Assembly (NCBI RefSeq): GCF_003946345.1
Contig: NZ_RHNY01000010.1
Span: forward strand, 1-64,000
DNA from: Levilactobacillus tongjiangensis
GTDB taxonomy: Bacteria > Bacillota > Bacilli > Lactobacillales > Lactobacillaceae
Direction: 5' to 3'
DNA: 64,000 nt
The translations under genes were made by a program, and so were the position numbers. Shown piece after piece: positions 43,473-53,463 of this stretch. Position 1 is the stretch's first letter; each line of letters begins with the position of its first letter. Below the pieces are notes generated by a model that did no database searches, was not told the DNA's origin, and saw only the letters and a program-made list of their open reading frames with translations.

Positions 43473-43811
43473 ATTATCTTCTCCTCCTGTGAAATTACTC
43501 CCAATTGAATAAAAAACGTTGTAACGCAACGCCTAAAGTATAACGTATTTATGGTGAGATGGATATGGTTTACAAGGTTATGTAACATTACAAGTTGTTC
43601 GGAAACTCGCTACGACTGCCTGATAATTTGGGCGGATTGGTGAATTCAATTGGGTTTTGCGAGCCAACGTTAATGTTCCAAAAAAGTTATTCGGGTTTTG
43701 CCTTTTGTTTCAAACACCTTACAATTTGATTGCGAAGCAGGAAGGCTTTACTTGCTATGACCGGGAAACATGACTATAATAGTTATTTGCATATGAAAGG
43801 AGCGACGAACC
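43473..43811. other. Intergenic, divergent promoter region
   Basis: No RNA or repeat recognised. A candidate TATAAT is near 43776-43781 and the Shine-Dalgarno sequence GAAAGGAG at 43795-43802 belongs to the next gene. Confidence 0.3.
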
Positions 43812-44042
43812 ATGGCTGAAGAAACAGAGATCAAGATTGGCGATATCATCGCGGCCAAGAAGTTTGGCCCCCTGGAGCATAATTTCACGGGAGAAGTCAC
43901 CAAAGTGTATGATAATTCAGTTTTAGTCGAGATCCGGGACTATGACCCTAAGGACAAGACAGCGGTTGGCGATATGAACAACCGGGCAGTTGTACGGAAG
44001 TCAGCTGCTAAGATTACAGGAAATGTAGCGGATAAAAACTAG
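43812..44042 (+). CDS. DUF2187 family protein (YkvS type)
   Basis: 76 residues. A small soluble SH3-like/KOW-like protein, with KIGDIIAAKKFGPL and FTGEVTKVYDNSVLVEI. DUF2187 is common in Bacilli and unknown in function. AAAGGAGCG lies 7 nt before ATG. Confidence 0.82.
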   Translation: MAEETEIKIGDIIAAKKFGPLEHNFTGEVTKVYDNSVLVEIRDYDPKDKTAVGDMNNRAVVRKSAAKITGNVADKN

Positions 44043-44080
44043 TTTTCTGAAGTTCTTTTGAATTTATTTGCAAAAAAATA

Positions 44081-44109
44081 ATGACAACTCACAGATGGTA
44101 TGCTATACT
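44081..44109 (+). promoter_or_regulatory. Promoter of tRNA-Gly
   Basis: ATGACA (44081-44086) and TATACT (44104-44109), 17-bp spacer, end 12 bp before the tRNA. Confidence 0.65.
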
Positions 44110-44121
44110 TTTCTGTGTTGT

Positions 44122-44192
44122 GCGGGTGTAGTTTAGTGGTAAAATTCAAGCTTCCCAAGCTTGCGTCGCGGGTCCGATTCCCGTCACCCGCT
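44122..44192 (+). tRNA. tRNA-Gly (CCC)
   Basis: 71 nt. Acceptor GCGGGTG pairs with CACCCGC, anticodon stem CAAGC/GCTTG encloses TTCCCAA, giving anticodon CCC. The T loop is TCCGATT instead of TTCGANT. It is followed by a hairpin GGGCGGCC/GGTCGTC with a T-rich tail (44201-44229), probably its terminator. Confidence 0.93.
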
Positions 44193-44200
44193 TTCGAATG

Positions 44201-44229
44201 GGGCGGCCTTAGGGTCGTCTTTCTTATTT
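44201..44229 (+). terminator. Terminator of tRNA-Gly
   Basis: GGGCGGCC/GGTCGTC (two G-U pairs) around TTAGG followed by TTTCTTATTT. It lies between tRNA-Gly and the T-box leader. Confidence 0.6.
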
Positions 44230-44245
44230 ATTCGAAAGCTTTTAA

Positions 44246-44441
44246 CCAGCAGTTGCATGAGTACCAGACAGACGTTTTCTTTTCAGCGAATCCGGGAGGC
44301 TGTGAGCCGGGTAAGACGCATCTGGGAACGGAGCAACTGGTGACAATCAAATTAATCATTTAAGTGGACTTTTAAGTCAATCAGAGTGGTACCGCGGGAA
44401 TTCTCGTCTCTTACAATTTTATTTGTAGGGGACGTTTTTTT
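44246..44441 (+). promoter_or_regulatory. T-box leader of argS (Arg specifier CGC)
   Basis: Stem I closes with CAGTTGC (44250-44256) and GCAACTG (44333-44339). The likely specifier codon is CGC (44317-44319), an Arg codon that fits the downstream arginyl-tRNA synthetase. The T-box AGAGTGGTACCGCGGG (44383-44398) is followed by a terminator (CGTCTCTTACAA/TTTGTAGGGGACG, then TTTTTTT, to 44441). Uncharged tRNA-Arg favours the antiterminator and argS expression. No clear promoter was found between the tRNA-Gly terminator and stem I. Confidence 0.93.
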
Positions 44442-44515
44442 GTCCCGTCGGTTGAATGGTGTAGACTAAGAGCACAATGTCATTGATGAAGCAAATTACA
44501 GGGAGGAAAAATAGC

Positions 44516-46207
44516 ATGGATTATAAACAAAAAGTTACAGCAGCTTTAGCCACTGCCTTAGACGGCCAACTGACTGCCGACGAAATTTCGGCTAAGTTGG
44601 AACGTCCTAAGACTTCTGACAAGGGGGACATGGCGTTCCCAACGTTTACTTTAGCTAAGGTGTTGCACCGTGCGCCCCAACAGATTGCCCAGGACTTAGC
44701 CGAAAAGCTTGATCAAACTGGGTTTGAAAAGGTCGAAGTTGTAGGTCCTTACCTGAACTTCTTCTTTGACAAGGGTGCTTACAGTGAAGATACCTTGAAC
44801 ACGGTGTTGACGGATGGCGCCAGTTACGGTCAAAACGAAGCCGGCAACGGCGGCAACGTCCCCATCGATATGTCTTCGCCTAACATTGCCAAGCCAATGT
44901 CCATGGGTCACTTGCGTTCAACGGTGATTGGGAATTCAATCGCTGAAATTTTGACGAAGAACGGGTATCACCCAATCAAGGACAATCACCTGGGTGACTG
45001 GGGAACACAATTTGGTAAGTTGATCACGGCCTACAAGCTGTGGGGGAACGAAGCCGACGTGAAGGCTGACCCCATCAACAAGCTGGTTGAATACTACGTT
45101 CGTTTCCATAAGGAAGACGTCGACAAGCCTGAACTGGACGATACGGCCCGTGAATGGTTTAAGAAGTTGGAAGATGGCGATGAAGAAGCCCATCATTTGT
45201 GGGAATGGTTCCGTGAAGCTTCCTTACAAGAATTCAACGACGTTTACGATGAATTAGGCGTTAAGTTTGATACCTACAATGGGGAAGCCTTCTACAACGA
45301 TAAGTTGGCAGAAGTTGTGCAAATTCTGAAGGATAAGAATTTGTTGGTTGAATCTCAAGGCGCCCAAGTGGTTGATTTGAGTAAGTATGACCTTAACCCT
45401 GCACTGATTTTGAAGAGTGACGGGGCTTCTCTGTACATCACGCGTGACATCGCTACGGCCCTGTACCGTGACCGGACCTACGCACCAGCGAAGAACTTAT
45501 ACGTGGTTGGTTCCGAACAGACCTACTACTTCAAGCAACTGAAGGCTGTCTTGCAGGAAATGGGCGTAAAGTCCGCTGACAACCTGCAACACGTCCCATT
45601 TGGTCTGATCACTGTTGATGGTAAGAAGTTATCAACGCGTTCTGGTCGGATCATCTTGTTGGCAAAGGTACTGGAGGAATCCGTTAAATTAGCTGGCGAA
45701 GAAATTGACGAAAAGAATCCGGACTTACCAAATAAGGCCGAAGTTGCTCGTCAAGTTGGTGTTGGGGCCATTGTCTTCGGTGATTTGAAGAACGAACGGA
45801 CCAACAACATTGACTTCGTTTTGGCTGATCAGTTGAAGTTTGAAGGTGAAACGGGTCCTTACGTCCAATACTCGCATGCACGTGCTGAAAGTATTTTGCG
45901 GAAAGCCGGAAAGGTCGACGTTCAGGCTGCTGGCAACCAGATTGATGACCCAGAAGCTTGGGATACGATTAAAACCTTGGCTGACTTCCCAGCAATTGTG
46001 AAGATGGCTTGTGCTGAACTAGAACCTTCAGTGATTGCCAAGTACGCCATTCGCTTAGCTAAGACCTTTAACAAGTATTACGCACACTCCAAGATTTTGA
46101 CGGAAGATGCTGAATTGCCAGCTCGTTTAGCTCTGGTTAAGGCGGTTTCGACGGTCTTGAAGGAAAGTCTACGTCTCTTAGGCGTACAGGCACCAGATGA
46201 AATGTAA
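44516..46207 (+). CDS. argS: Arginyl-tRNA synthetase
   Basis: 563 residues from ATG 44516 (GGGAGGA about 11 nt upstream). It charges tRNA-Arg. Class I signatures: SPNIAKPMSMGHLRST (the HIGH-equivalent GHLR) near 123 and KLSTRSGRII (KMSK-equivalent) near 372. The N-terminal ArgS domain and C-terminal DALR anticodon-binding domain (EPSVIAKYAIRLAKTFNKYY) are present. It is regulated by the T-box just upstream and ends at its own terminator. Confidence 0.98.
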   Translation: MDYKQKVTAALATALDGQLTADEISAKLERPKTSDKGDMAFPTFTLAKVLHRAPQQIAQDLAEKLDQTGFEKVEVVGPYLNFFFDKGAYSEDTLNTVLTDGASYGQNEAGNGGNVPIDMSSPNIAKPMSMGHLRSTVIGNSIAEILTKNGYHPIKDNHLGDWGTQFGKLITAYKLWGNEADVKADPINKLVEYYVRFHKEDVDKPELDDTAREWFKKLEDGDEEAHHLWEWFREASLQEFNDVYDELGVKFDTYNGEAFYNDKLAEVVQILKDKNLLVESQGAQVVDLSKYDLNPALILKSDGASLYITRDIATALYRDRTYAPAKNLYVVGSEQTYYFKQLKAVLQEMGVKSADNLQHVPFGLITVDGKKLSTRSGRIILLAKVLEESVKLAGEEIDEKNPDLPNKAEVARQVGVGAIVFGDLKNERTNNIDFVLADQLKFEGETGPYVQYSHARAESILRKAGKVDVQAAGNQIDDPEAWDTIKTLADFPAIVKMACAELEPSVIAKYAIRLAKTFNKYYAHSKILTEDAELPARLALVKAVSTVLKESLRLLGVQAPDEM

Positions 46208-46228
46208 GTTTAAATATGTGTGAAGTAG

Positions 46229-46262
46229 GAAGGATGCCATTTAGTTGGCATCCTTTTTATTT
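46229..46262 (+). terminator. argS terminator
   Basis: AAGGATGCCA/TGGCATCCTT stem followed by TTTATTTT. Confidence 0.92.
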
Positions 46263-46440
46263 TGTCATTAATCAATTTTTTTGTAGAAATACATGGGAGC
46301 CATTATATTCTAAAGTTCGTATATTGTAGGGGTGGTTGATTCTGATGGTAAATAGATATGGTAGCTGTAATAACTAGAATGAGCTACTAATAAGGAATGA
46401 TGCTGAACGAATTTTAAATGATAAAGTGTTGGTGATTGTT

Positions 46441-46516
46441 AATTCCGAATATTAAAAAGATTATAGTCGGTAAAGTTCTCAAATTCGTTGACACTGGACG
46501 TGGGAGTTGCTAAACT
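46441..46516 (+). promoter_or_regulatory. PurBoxes and promoter of the pur operon
   Basis: AATTCCGAATATT (46441-46453) matches the PurBox AWWWCCGAACWWT at 12 of 13 positions, and AAAGTTCTCAAAT (46472-46484) matches its complement at 11 of 13. The inverted pair, 18 bp apart, is the usual PurR operator layout. It ends just before TTGACA (46488-46493), followed after 17 bp by TAAACT (46511-46516). A further match ATATACGAACTTT on the minus strand (46312-46324) lies further upstream. Confidence 0.75.
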
Positions 46517-46546
46517 TAAGCTCAAAATAGATGAAGGAGAATTGAC

Positions 46547-47029
46547 ATGGTACAAGTGGGGTTAGTCATGGGATCAATTTCGGATTGGCCAACGATGAAA
46601 CAGACAGCGGCGTTGTTGACGTCACTGGGAATCAGCTATGAACGGCGTGTGATTTCGGCCCATCGAATGCCAGCAACTCTTCAGTTATACGGCGAGCAGG
46701 CACTTGAACGGGACCTGCAGGTAATTATTGCGGGTGCCGGGGGTGCCGCTCATTTGCCAGGGATGCTGGCAGCCAATACGTTGCTACCAGTGATTGGTGT
46801 GCCAATTCAGTCGCGCGCGTTGCAGGGAATGGACTCGCTATTATCGATTGTCCAAATGCCCGGCGGGGTACCGGTAGCCACGATGGCCATTGGCTCAGCG
46901 GGAGCAAAGAACGCAGCGTTAATGGCCGCTCAGATTTTAGGACTACAAGATACAACTATTCAGACAGCAGTACAGAACTTTCGGCAGCAACAGCGACGGG
47001 AGGCGGAAGAGAGTGAACAACGGTTCTGA
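46547..47029 (+). CDS. purE: N5-carboxyaminoimidazole ribonucleotide mutase
   Basis: 160 residues. Converts N5-CAIR to [17 protein letters not shown] at the N terminus, SAHRMP near 43 and [13 protein letters not shown] near 68 are the class I PurE active-site motifs. First gene of the purine operon, with PurBoxes and promoter upstream. It overlaps purK by 17 nt. Confidence 0.97.
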   Translation: MVQVGLVMGSISDWPTMKQTAALLTSLGISYERRVISAHRMPATLQLYGEQALERDLQVIIAGAGGAAHLPGMLAANTLLPVIGVPIQSRALQGMDSLLSIVQMPGGVPVATMAIGSAGAKNAALMAAQILGLQDTTIQTAVQNFRQQQRREAEESEQRF

Positions 47030-48143
47030 GGACATTATTTTGCCACCGGCGACGATTGGTATTGTTGGCGGCGGTCAACTGGGACAAATGTTGGCCTTAC
47101 AGGCAAAGGCAATGGGTTATCACGTGGGGGTATTGGACCCAACACCAGCGGCACCCGCTGGTCAAGTCGCTGATTTTCAAATTGTGGCTGAGTATCAGAA
47201 TGATGAGGCATTAATGGAATTGGCGCAGCGTAGTGATGTTTTAACGTATGAGTTTGAAAATGTGGATGAGCACGCACTGCAAGCTGCGCAAGCACATACC
47301 CAATTGCCACAAGGGACGGCCCTACTTCACATCACTGGGAATCGATTGCGTGAGAAACAGTTCCTCAGGGAACACGGTGTACCGGTGACGCCATTTGCAG
47401 CTGTAGCTAATGGCGCTGAGCTGACAATAGCGCTTCAAAAAATCGGCACACCAGCAATTTTAAAAACGGCTGCCGGCGGGTATGACGGGCACGGACAGGT
47501 GAACCTAGATTCAGTCGTCGTACCAGTTGAAGTGTCAGAGCTATTGCAGGTGCCCTGCATTTTAGAAGCTCGTCAGGCGTTCAAACTGGAAGTTGCCATG
47601 ATGGTTGCCCGACAAGCCAACGGTCGAGTAGTAACCTTTCCACTGGTAGAAAATCGGCATCACCGTCACATCTTGCATACGACCATTGCACCGGCAGCGG
47701 TTAGTGCTACGGTTCATCGTCAGGCGCAACAGATTGCGACGACGATTGCTCAGGCATTGACGTTGCGTGGTGTACTCGGAATTGAGTTTTTTGTCCTTGA
47801 AGATGGTAGTTTGCTGGTCAATGAACTGGCGCCGCGACCGCATAATTCGGGTCACTACTCAATTGAAGCATGCAACGTTTCACAGTTTGAGGCCCATATT
47901 CGGAGTATCTGTGGGTTGCCGATTCCTGACATTACACTGGTGCAACCGGCCGTCATGCGTAATTTGTTGGGGGCAGATTTAACGACAGCTCGTCAAGCAT
48001 TGTTAACGGAACCAACCTGGCATTTTCATGATTATGGGAAGGCGGAAATTAAACCGCAACGTAAGATGGGGCACGTGACGGTTTTGGGGTCAGATGTGAA
48101 CCAGCTGTTAGCAAGCTTAGCGCAATTGAAGGGAGAACATTAA
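47013..48143 (+). CDS. purK: N5-carboxyaminoimidazole ribonucleotide synthase
   Basis: 376 residues. ATP-grasp enzyme that makes N5-CAIR from AIR, bicarbonate and ATP. Motifs: [13 protein letters not shown] near residue 16, [12 protein letters not shown] near 150 and [17 protein letters not shown] near 270. The start is GTG (47013) with GGGAGGCGG just upstream, inside purE, so purE and purK are translationally coupled. Confidence 0.97.
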   Translation: MNNGSEDIILPPATIGIVGGGQLGQMLALQAKAMGYHVGVLDPTPAAPAGQVADFQIVAEYQNDEALMELAQRSDVLTYEFENVDEHALQAAQAHTQLPQGTALLHITGNRLREKQFLREHGVPVTPFAAVANGAELTIALQKIGTPAILKTAAGGYDGHGQVNLDSVVVPVEVSELLQVPCILEARQAFKLEVAMMVARQANGRVVTFPLVENRHHRHILHTTIAPAAVSATVHRQAQQIATTIAQALTLRGVLGIEFFVLEDGSLLVNELAPRPHNSGHYSIEACNVSQFEAHIRSICGLPIPDITLVQPAVMRNLLGADLTTARQALLTEPTWHFHDYGKAEIKPQRKMGHVTVLGSDVNQLLASLAQLKGEH

Positions 48144-48147
48144 CGAT

Positions 48148-48879
48148 ATGACGATTGAAAAGGGTGCATTACTTTATACCGGTAAAGCTAAAAAAATGTA
48201 CGCGACTAACGATCCAGAAGTTTTATGGGTGGACTACCTTGATCAGGCGACAGCCCTAAATGGTAAGCGTAAGGTCGTTGTTGAGCAGAAGGGGTTGCTG
48301 AACAATCGAATTTCTAGTTTGATTTTTCAAGACTTAGCCAAGCATGGTATTCAGAATCATTTCATTGCGCAACCTTCGGAATACGTCCAACTGGTCAAAC
48401 GGGTCAAGATGATTCCGTTGGAAACAGTGGTTCGAAACGCTGCTTCGGGAAGTTTTGAGCGGAAGTTTGGGGTAGCTTATCTGCAGCCGTTGGTTCAACC
48501 AGTCATGGAATTCTTTTACAAGAGTGATGAACTGGATGATCCATTTATTAATGACTCACAAATTTCAGCGTTAGGCTTGGTGAGTCCTGAAAATTTGGCT
48601 GAAATGAAGCGTCAGGCGCTTCAAGTTAATCAGCGCCTGCAGGCCATTTTTGATGAAATGGGGATTCAACTGGTTGATTTCAAGGTGGAATTTGGTCTGA
48701 CGATGGACGGCCACGTCCTTCTGGCAGATGAAATTTCTCCGGATAGCTGTCGACTAGTCGACAAGCAGACTAAAAAGTCGCTGGATAAGGATGTCTTCCG
48801 TAAAAATTTAGGTTCCTTAACGACTGTTTACCGGGAAGTATTAGATCGGCTCAGCGTCCTTGAAGGGAGTCCCGAATGA
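48148..48879 (+). CDS. purC: SAICAR synthetase
   Basis: 243 residues. Joins CAIR with aspartate to SAICAR. Signatures: YTGKAKKMYAT near 10, VVRNAASGSFERK near 92 and LADEISPDSCRLVD near 190. It starts 4 bp after purK and overlaps purS by 4 nt. Confidence 0.97.
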   Translation: MTIEKGALLYTGKAKKMYATNDPEVLWVDYLDQATALNGKRKVVVEQKGLLNNRISSLIFQDLAKHGIQNHFIAQPSEYVQLVKRVKMIPLETVVRNAASGSFERKFGVAYLQPLVQPVMEFFYKSDELDDPFINDSQISALGLVSPENLAEMKRQALQVNQRLQAIFDEMGIQLVDFKVEFGLTMDGHVLLADEISPDSCRLVDKQTKKSLDKDVFRKNLGSLTTVYREVLDRLSVLEGSPE

Positions 48880-49130
48880 CCTATTTAGCAAAAGTTACTG
48901 TTACGTATAAAGAATCAATTTTAGATCCTAAAGGAGAAGCCATTAACGACGCTCTTCATCGATTGGGCTACAGTAATGTTCAATCGGTAGAGATGGGTAA
49001 ATACTTTGAACTTAAAGTGACTGGGAATGGCCAACCAATTGAGGAACAAGTCGACGAAATGTGCGATCGACTATTAGCAAATGTAAATATGGAAACCTAT
49101 CAAATTAAAATTGTGGAAGTGGAGGATTAA
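48876..49130 (+). CDS. purS: FGAM synthase subunit PurS
   Basis: 84 residues. Small subunit of the three-part formylglycinamidine ribonucleotide synthase (PurS, PurQ, PurL). Sequence with DPKGEAINDALHRLGY and VESVEMGKYF-like block is typical. It overlaps purC and precedes purQ by 3 bp. Confidence 0.95.
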   Translation: MTYLAKVTVTYKESILDPKGEAINDALHRLGYSNVQSVEMGKYFELKVTGNGQPIEEQVDEMCDRLLANVNMETYQIKIVEVED

Positions 49131-49133
49131 GTT

Positions 49134-49811
49134 ATGAAGTTTGCCGTACCAGTCTTTCCTGGTTCTAATTGTGATTATGACATGGTTAACGCGTTGCGGG
49201 ATATTTTGAACGTTCCGGCTGATTTGGTCTCGGCGCAGGCCACGAACCTTGAAGGCTACGATGCGGTCGTTTTACCCGGTGGCTTTTCGTATGGTGATTA
49301 CTTGCGGAGTGGTGCTATTGCCCGGTTCTCACCGGTTATGGCAGCGGTTAAGGACTTCGCTGCTACTGGGAAGCCGGTACTGGGAATCTGCAACGGGTTT
49401 CAGATCTTGACGGAAGCCGGTCTATTACCGGGGACGTTGCAAGCTAATCGTTCCGCCCAGTTTATCTGTCAAGCGAGCGAATTGATCATTCGTAATTCAC
49501 GGACGATGTTTACCACGGCTTATGAGAATCAAACACAAATCTCATTGCCAATTGCCCACGGTGAAGGAAACTACTATTGTGATGCGCAGACCTTAGCAGA
49601 GTTGCGTGCCAATCACCAAATTGTTTTTGAATACGTGGATAATCCCAATGGAAGTATTGCCAATATTGCTGGAATTACGAACCGGCAGGGCAATGTTTTA
49701 GGGATGATGCCACATCCAGAACGGGCCGTGGAAACAATTCTGGGCTCAACCGCGGGGTTGGGAATCTTTCAGTCGCTGCTCAGCCATCAACGGGAGGGTG
49801 CCCATGCTTAA
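49134..49811 (+). CDS. purQ: FGAM synthase glutaminase subunit PurQ
   Basis: 225 residues. Class I glutamine amidotransferase that delivers ammonia to Pur[11 protein letters not shown] carries the catalytic Cys (near residue 86), and [10 protein letters not shown] carries His and Glu. FPGSNCDYD is at the N terminus. It overlaps purL by 8 nt. Confidence 0.97.
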   Translation: MKFAVPVFPGSNCDYDMVNALRDILNVPADLVSAQATNLEGYDAVVLPGGFSYGDYLRSGAIARFSPVMAAVKDFAATGKPVLGICNGFQILTEAGLLPGTLQANRSAQFICQASELIIRNSRTMFTTAYENQTQISLPIAHGEGNYYCDAQTLAELRANHQIVFEYVDNPNGSIANIAGITNRQGNVLGMMPHPERAVETILGSTAGLGIFQSLLSHQREGAHA

Positions 49812-52023
49812 AAATATAGAACCAACGCCGGAAACCTTACGTGATGACCATATCTACCGTGAGTGGGGATTGTCAGACGCTGAGTATGAATTGATCGTTA
49901 AAAAAGTTTTAGGGCGGTTACCGAATTACACGGAGGCCGGATTATTCTCAGGCATGTGGAGTGAACATTGTTCTTATAAGAATTCCAAGCCGGTCTTAAA
50001 GAAGTTCTGGACCCAAGGAGACCAGGTCGTGGCAGGTCCCGGGGAAGGTGCGGGTATTATTGATATTGGCGATGGTCAGGCAGTTGTTTTCAAGGCAGAA
50101 AGCCACAACCATCCCTCGGCCATTGAACCGTATGAGGGTGCAGCTACTGGTGTTGGGGGAATTATCCGGGACATCTTTTCAATGGGCGCAAAACCGATTG
50201 CGTTACTGGATAGTTTGCGTTTCGGTGAGTTGACCGATGAAGCGACGAAGTATTTAGTGTCACAGGTGGTTGCCGGTATCGGTGGTTACGGGAACTGCAT
50301 CGGTATTCCAACCATTGGTGGGGATACCGCCTTTGATGCCAGTTATCAGAAGAACCCCTTGGTTAATGCTATGTGTGTCGGTATCTTAAACCAGTCCGAC
50401 ATTCAGAAGGGGCAGGCGACTGGTGTAGGTAATAGTGTCATCTACGTCGGTGCTAAGACGGGACGTGATGGCATCAGTGGTGCGTCGTTTGCTTCAGCGG
50501 AATTCAACGATGCCAAGACTGCGCAACGCTCTGCTGTTCAAGTGGGAGATCCATTCATGGAAAAACTTCTTATGGATGCCTGTTTAGAAGTCATTCATGA
50601 TCACCGTGAGAGCTTGGTTGGTATTCAGGATATGGGGGCGGCGGGCTTAGTGTCCTCGTCCGCTGAAATGGCATCCAAGGCCGGCAGCGGTTTGGAGCTG
50701 AACTTAGACTTAGTTCCGCAACGTGAGAGTGGCATGACGCCGTTCGAGTTGATGCTATCGGAATCTCAAGAGCGCATGTTGCTGTGTGTCCAGGCTGGTG
50801 CGGAGAAAGAAATCAACGCTGTTTTTGAAAAATACGGTCTTGACGCAGTCACGATTGGTCACGTGACGACCGGTCATCAGTACCGGTTATGGCACCAGGG
50901 GAAGTTGGTGGCCGATGTGCCGGTAGATGCTCTGGCGAGTGATGCGCCCGTCTATCAACGGGAGCAAAGAGTGCCTGTACGATTAGCACAGCAGTCAAAT
51001 GTTCAGTTTAGTCCAGTAGTCACGGATGTAACGACCACACTCAAGCAGATTCTCCAACAACCAACCGTTGCATCGAAACGGGCTTTATATCGGACTTATG
51101 ATTCACAAGTTCAGACCAATACGGTGGTGCAACCCGGTTCAGATGCGGGGGTCGTGAGAATCCGACAAACGGATAAGGCATTGGCGATGACGACAGATGT
51201 GAATGGTCGTTATTTATTCCTGAATCCACGCGTTGGTGGTGAGATGGCAGTTGCTGAAGCGGCCCGAAATATCGTGGCCTCAGGTGGTGTGCCCTTGGGA
51301 ATTACGGATTGTTTGAACTTTGGGAATCCTGAAAATCCGGAACAGTTTTATGAATTGGATGAATCTGCTCAAGGAATTAGTCGCGCTTGTCAGCTCTTCA
51401 ACACACCCGTTATTTCAGGAAATGTTTCTTTGAACAACGAATCAAATGGGCAACCTATCTACCCAACGCCAATGATTGGGATGGTGGGGCTAATCAAACA
51501 CCAACGTGATATTACTACTCAGGACTTCAAGCAACCGGGGGATGCGGTCTACGTTCTCTGCGACACGTATGCTGATTTTAACGGCAGTGAATTACAGAAG
51601 ATGTTGACCGGTTCTATTTCGGGCAGGTTGTTTGATTTTGATCTTGAAGCTGAAAAAAGGAATCAGGATTTACTACTTGGTGCGATTCAAGCAGGACTAG
51701 TCGCTAGTGCACACGATGCTGCAGAGGGCGGCTTGATTGTGGCCATTGCTGAGTCCTGCTTTGGAAATAATTTAGGGGTGAGCCTGATCAGTGATTTGCG
51801 AGCTGTGGAATTCTTTGCGGAGACGCAGTCCCGTTTCGTGGTGTCCGTACCGCAGGAAAAACGACACGCTTTTGAAAATCAAATGCAGTCTCAGGTGACT
51901 TATCTGGGGGATGTGACGGCGACAGACCGGTTGTTTGTGCAAACGGCTGATCAAGCATTTGATGTTCCAGTCAGTGTTGCCAAACAACTGTGGGAGGAGG
52001 CGTTACCGTGTCTACTGAAATAA
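49804..52023 (+). CDS. purL: FGAM synthase large subunit PurL
   Basis: 739 residues from ATG 49804 (CGGGAGGG 5 nt upstream). The synthetase subunit of small PurL type: [14 protein letters not shown] near residue 40, [13 protein letters not shown] near 98 and [12 protein letters not shown] near 172. Phosphate-binding blocks of the two AIRS-like halves are present. It overlaps purF by 16 nt. Confidence 0.97.
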   Translation: MLKNIEPTPETLRDDHIYREWGLSDAEYELIVKKVLGRLPNYTEAGLFSGMWSEHCSYKNSKPVLKKFWTQGDQVVAGPGEGAGIIDIGDGQAVVFKAESHNHPSAIEPYEGAATGVGGIIRDIFSMGAKPIALLDSLRFGELTDEATKYLVSQVVAGIGGYGNCIGIPTIGGDTAFDASYQKNPLVNAMCVGILNQSDIQKGQATGVGNSVIYVGAKTGRDGISGASFASAEFNDAKTAQRSAVQVGDPFMEKLLMDACLEVIHDHRESLVGIQDMGAAGLVSSSAEMASKAGSGLELNLDLVPQRESGMTPFELMLSESQERMLLCVQAGAEKEINAVFEKYGLDAVTIGHVTTGHQYRLWHQGKLVADVPVDALASDAPVYQREQRVPVRLAQQSNVQFSPVVTDVTTTLKQILQQPTVASKRALYRTYDSQVQTNTVVQPGSDAGVVRIRQTDKALAMTTDVNGRYLFLNPRVGGEMAVAEAARNIVASGGVPLGITDCLNFGNPENPEQFYELDESAQGISRACQLFNTPVISGNVSLNNESNGQPIYPTPMIGMVGLIKHQRDITTQDFKQPGDAVYVLCDTYADFNGSELQKMLTGSISGRLFDFDLEAEKRNQDLLLGAIQAGLVASAHDAAEGGLIVAIAESCFGNNLGVSLISDLRAVEFFAETQSRFVVSVPQEKRHAFENQMQSQVTYLGDVTATDRLFVQTADQAFDVPVSVAKQLWEEALPCLLK

Positions 52024-53444
52024 AGAGCCTCAATGAAGAGTGTGGTGTTTTTGGGGTTTGGGGAACGCCTGATGCAGCAAACTTAACTTATTTTGGGCTG
52101 CATACCCTGCAACACCGTGGTCAAGAAGGTGCGGGAATTACGGCGAATAATGCTGGTAGCTTAAGCTTCGAACGGGGATTAGGGTTGTTAGCAGATGTCT
52201 TTCGAGATCCTCATCGATTGGGACGGTTACAAGGAACCGCGGCGGTAGGCCATGTCCGGTATGCGACCGCGGGTAATCATGGTTTGGAGAATATCCAGCC
52301 CTTAGAATTTAACTTTAGTGACGCGCAGTTTGCTCTGGCGCACAATGGAAATTTGACGAATGCCATGACGTTGCGACGTAACTTGGAACAGGCTGGTGCC
52401 ATCTTTCACGCAAGTTCTGACAGTGAAATTTTGATGCACTTGATCCGGCGGAGCCAAGCTTCCACGTTGCAGGAACAGGTCAAAGTTGCGTTACAGCAGA
52501 TTCATGGCGGCTTTGCTTACCTACTGTTGACCAATGATCGGCTATTCGCGGCATTAGATCCGAACGGGTTACGGCCACTAGTAGTTGGTGAATTACCAAC
52601 TGGCGGAATTGTCGTGTGCAGTGAAACTTGTGCCTTGGACGCGGTGGGCGCAACTTTTATTCGCGATGTACAACCAGGCGAATTGCTAACGGTTGACGAT
52701 TCGGGTCTTAAAATTGACCACTATACCACCGATACGCAACTTGCCATTTGTTCGATGGAATACATCTACTTTGCTCGGCCAGATTCCAACATCTATGGGG
52801 TGAACGTGCATTCCGCCCGTAAGCGCATGGGGGCGCAACTCGCTAAGGAACAACCAGTAGATGCTGACATTGTTGTTGGTGTTCCTAACTCATCACTCTC
52901 CGCTGCCAGCGGGTATGCGGAAGCGAGTGGGTTACCGTACGAAATGGGGTTGATCAAGAATCAATACTCAGCGCGAACCTTTATTCAACCCACCCAGGAG
53001 TTGCGCGAACGGGGCGTCAGAATGAAACTTTCTGCAGTTAAGGGTGTGGTGGCTGGTCAACGAGTTATCTTGATCGATGATTCAATTGTTCGGGGTACCA
53101 CGAGTCGACAGATTGTTAAATTATTGAAGGATGCTGGCGCCAAGTCGGTACATTTAAGAATTGCGTCGCCACCCCTTAAATATCCTTGCTTTTACGGAAT
53201 CGATATTCAAACAACCAAGGAACTGATTGCTGCGCAGGAGAGCATTGCGGAAATGCGACAAAGTTTAGGCGTAGATTCATTGGGATTCTTGAGCGAACAG
53301 GGCGTCATTGATGCTGTGGGATTACCAACATCAGCACCATACGGTGGCCTCTGCATGGCTTATTTTAATGGGGACTATCCTACGCCACTATATGACTATC
53401 AAGCGGAATATGATGAAGAGATTCGTCAGGCAAAACGACCATAA
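52008..53444 (+). CDS. purF: Amidophosphoribosyltransferase
   Basis: 478 residues from GTG 52008 (GGGAGGAGG 7 nt upstream, inside purL). First committed step: PRPP to phosphoribosylamine. Class II amidotransferase with a short propeptide before Cys ([13 protein letters not shown], Cys12), then the PRTase domain with the PRPP motif [15 protein letters not shown]. Four-cysteine positions of the iron-sulfur type ([21 protein letters not shown]) resemble the B. subtilis enzyme. Confidence 0.97.
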   Translation: MSTEIKSLNEECGVFGVWGTPDAANLTYFGLHTLQHRGQEGAGITANNAGSLSFERGLGLLADVFRDPHRLGRLQGTAAVGHVRYATAGNHGLENIQPLEFNFSDAQFALAHNGNLTNAMTLRRNLEQAGAIFHASSDSEILMHLIRRSQASTLQEQVKVALQQIHGGFAYLLLTNDRLFAALDPNGLRPLVVGELPTGGIVVCSETCALDAVGATFIRDVQPGELLTVDDSGLKIDHYTTDTQLAICSMEYIYFARPDSNIYGVNVHSARKRMGAQLAKEQPVDADIVVGVPNSSLSAASGYAEASGLPYEMGLIKNQYSARTFIQPTQELRERGVRMKLSAVKGVVAGQRVILIDDSIVRGTTSRQIVKLLKDAGAKSVHLRIASPPLKYPCFYGIDIQTTKELIAAQESIAEMRQSLGVDSLGFLSEQGVIDAVGLPTSAPYGGLCMAYFNGDYPTPLYDYQAEYDEEIRQAKRP

Positions 53445-53463
53445 CAGAAAAGGGGGGACGCAC

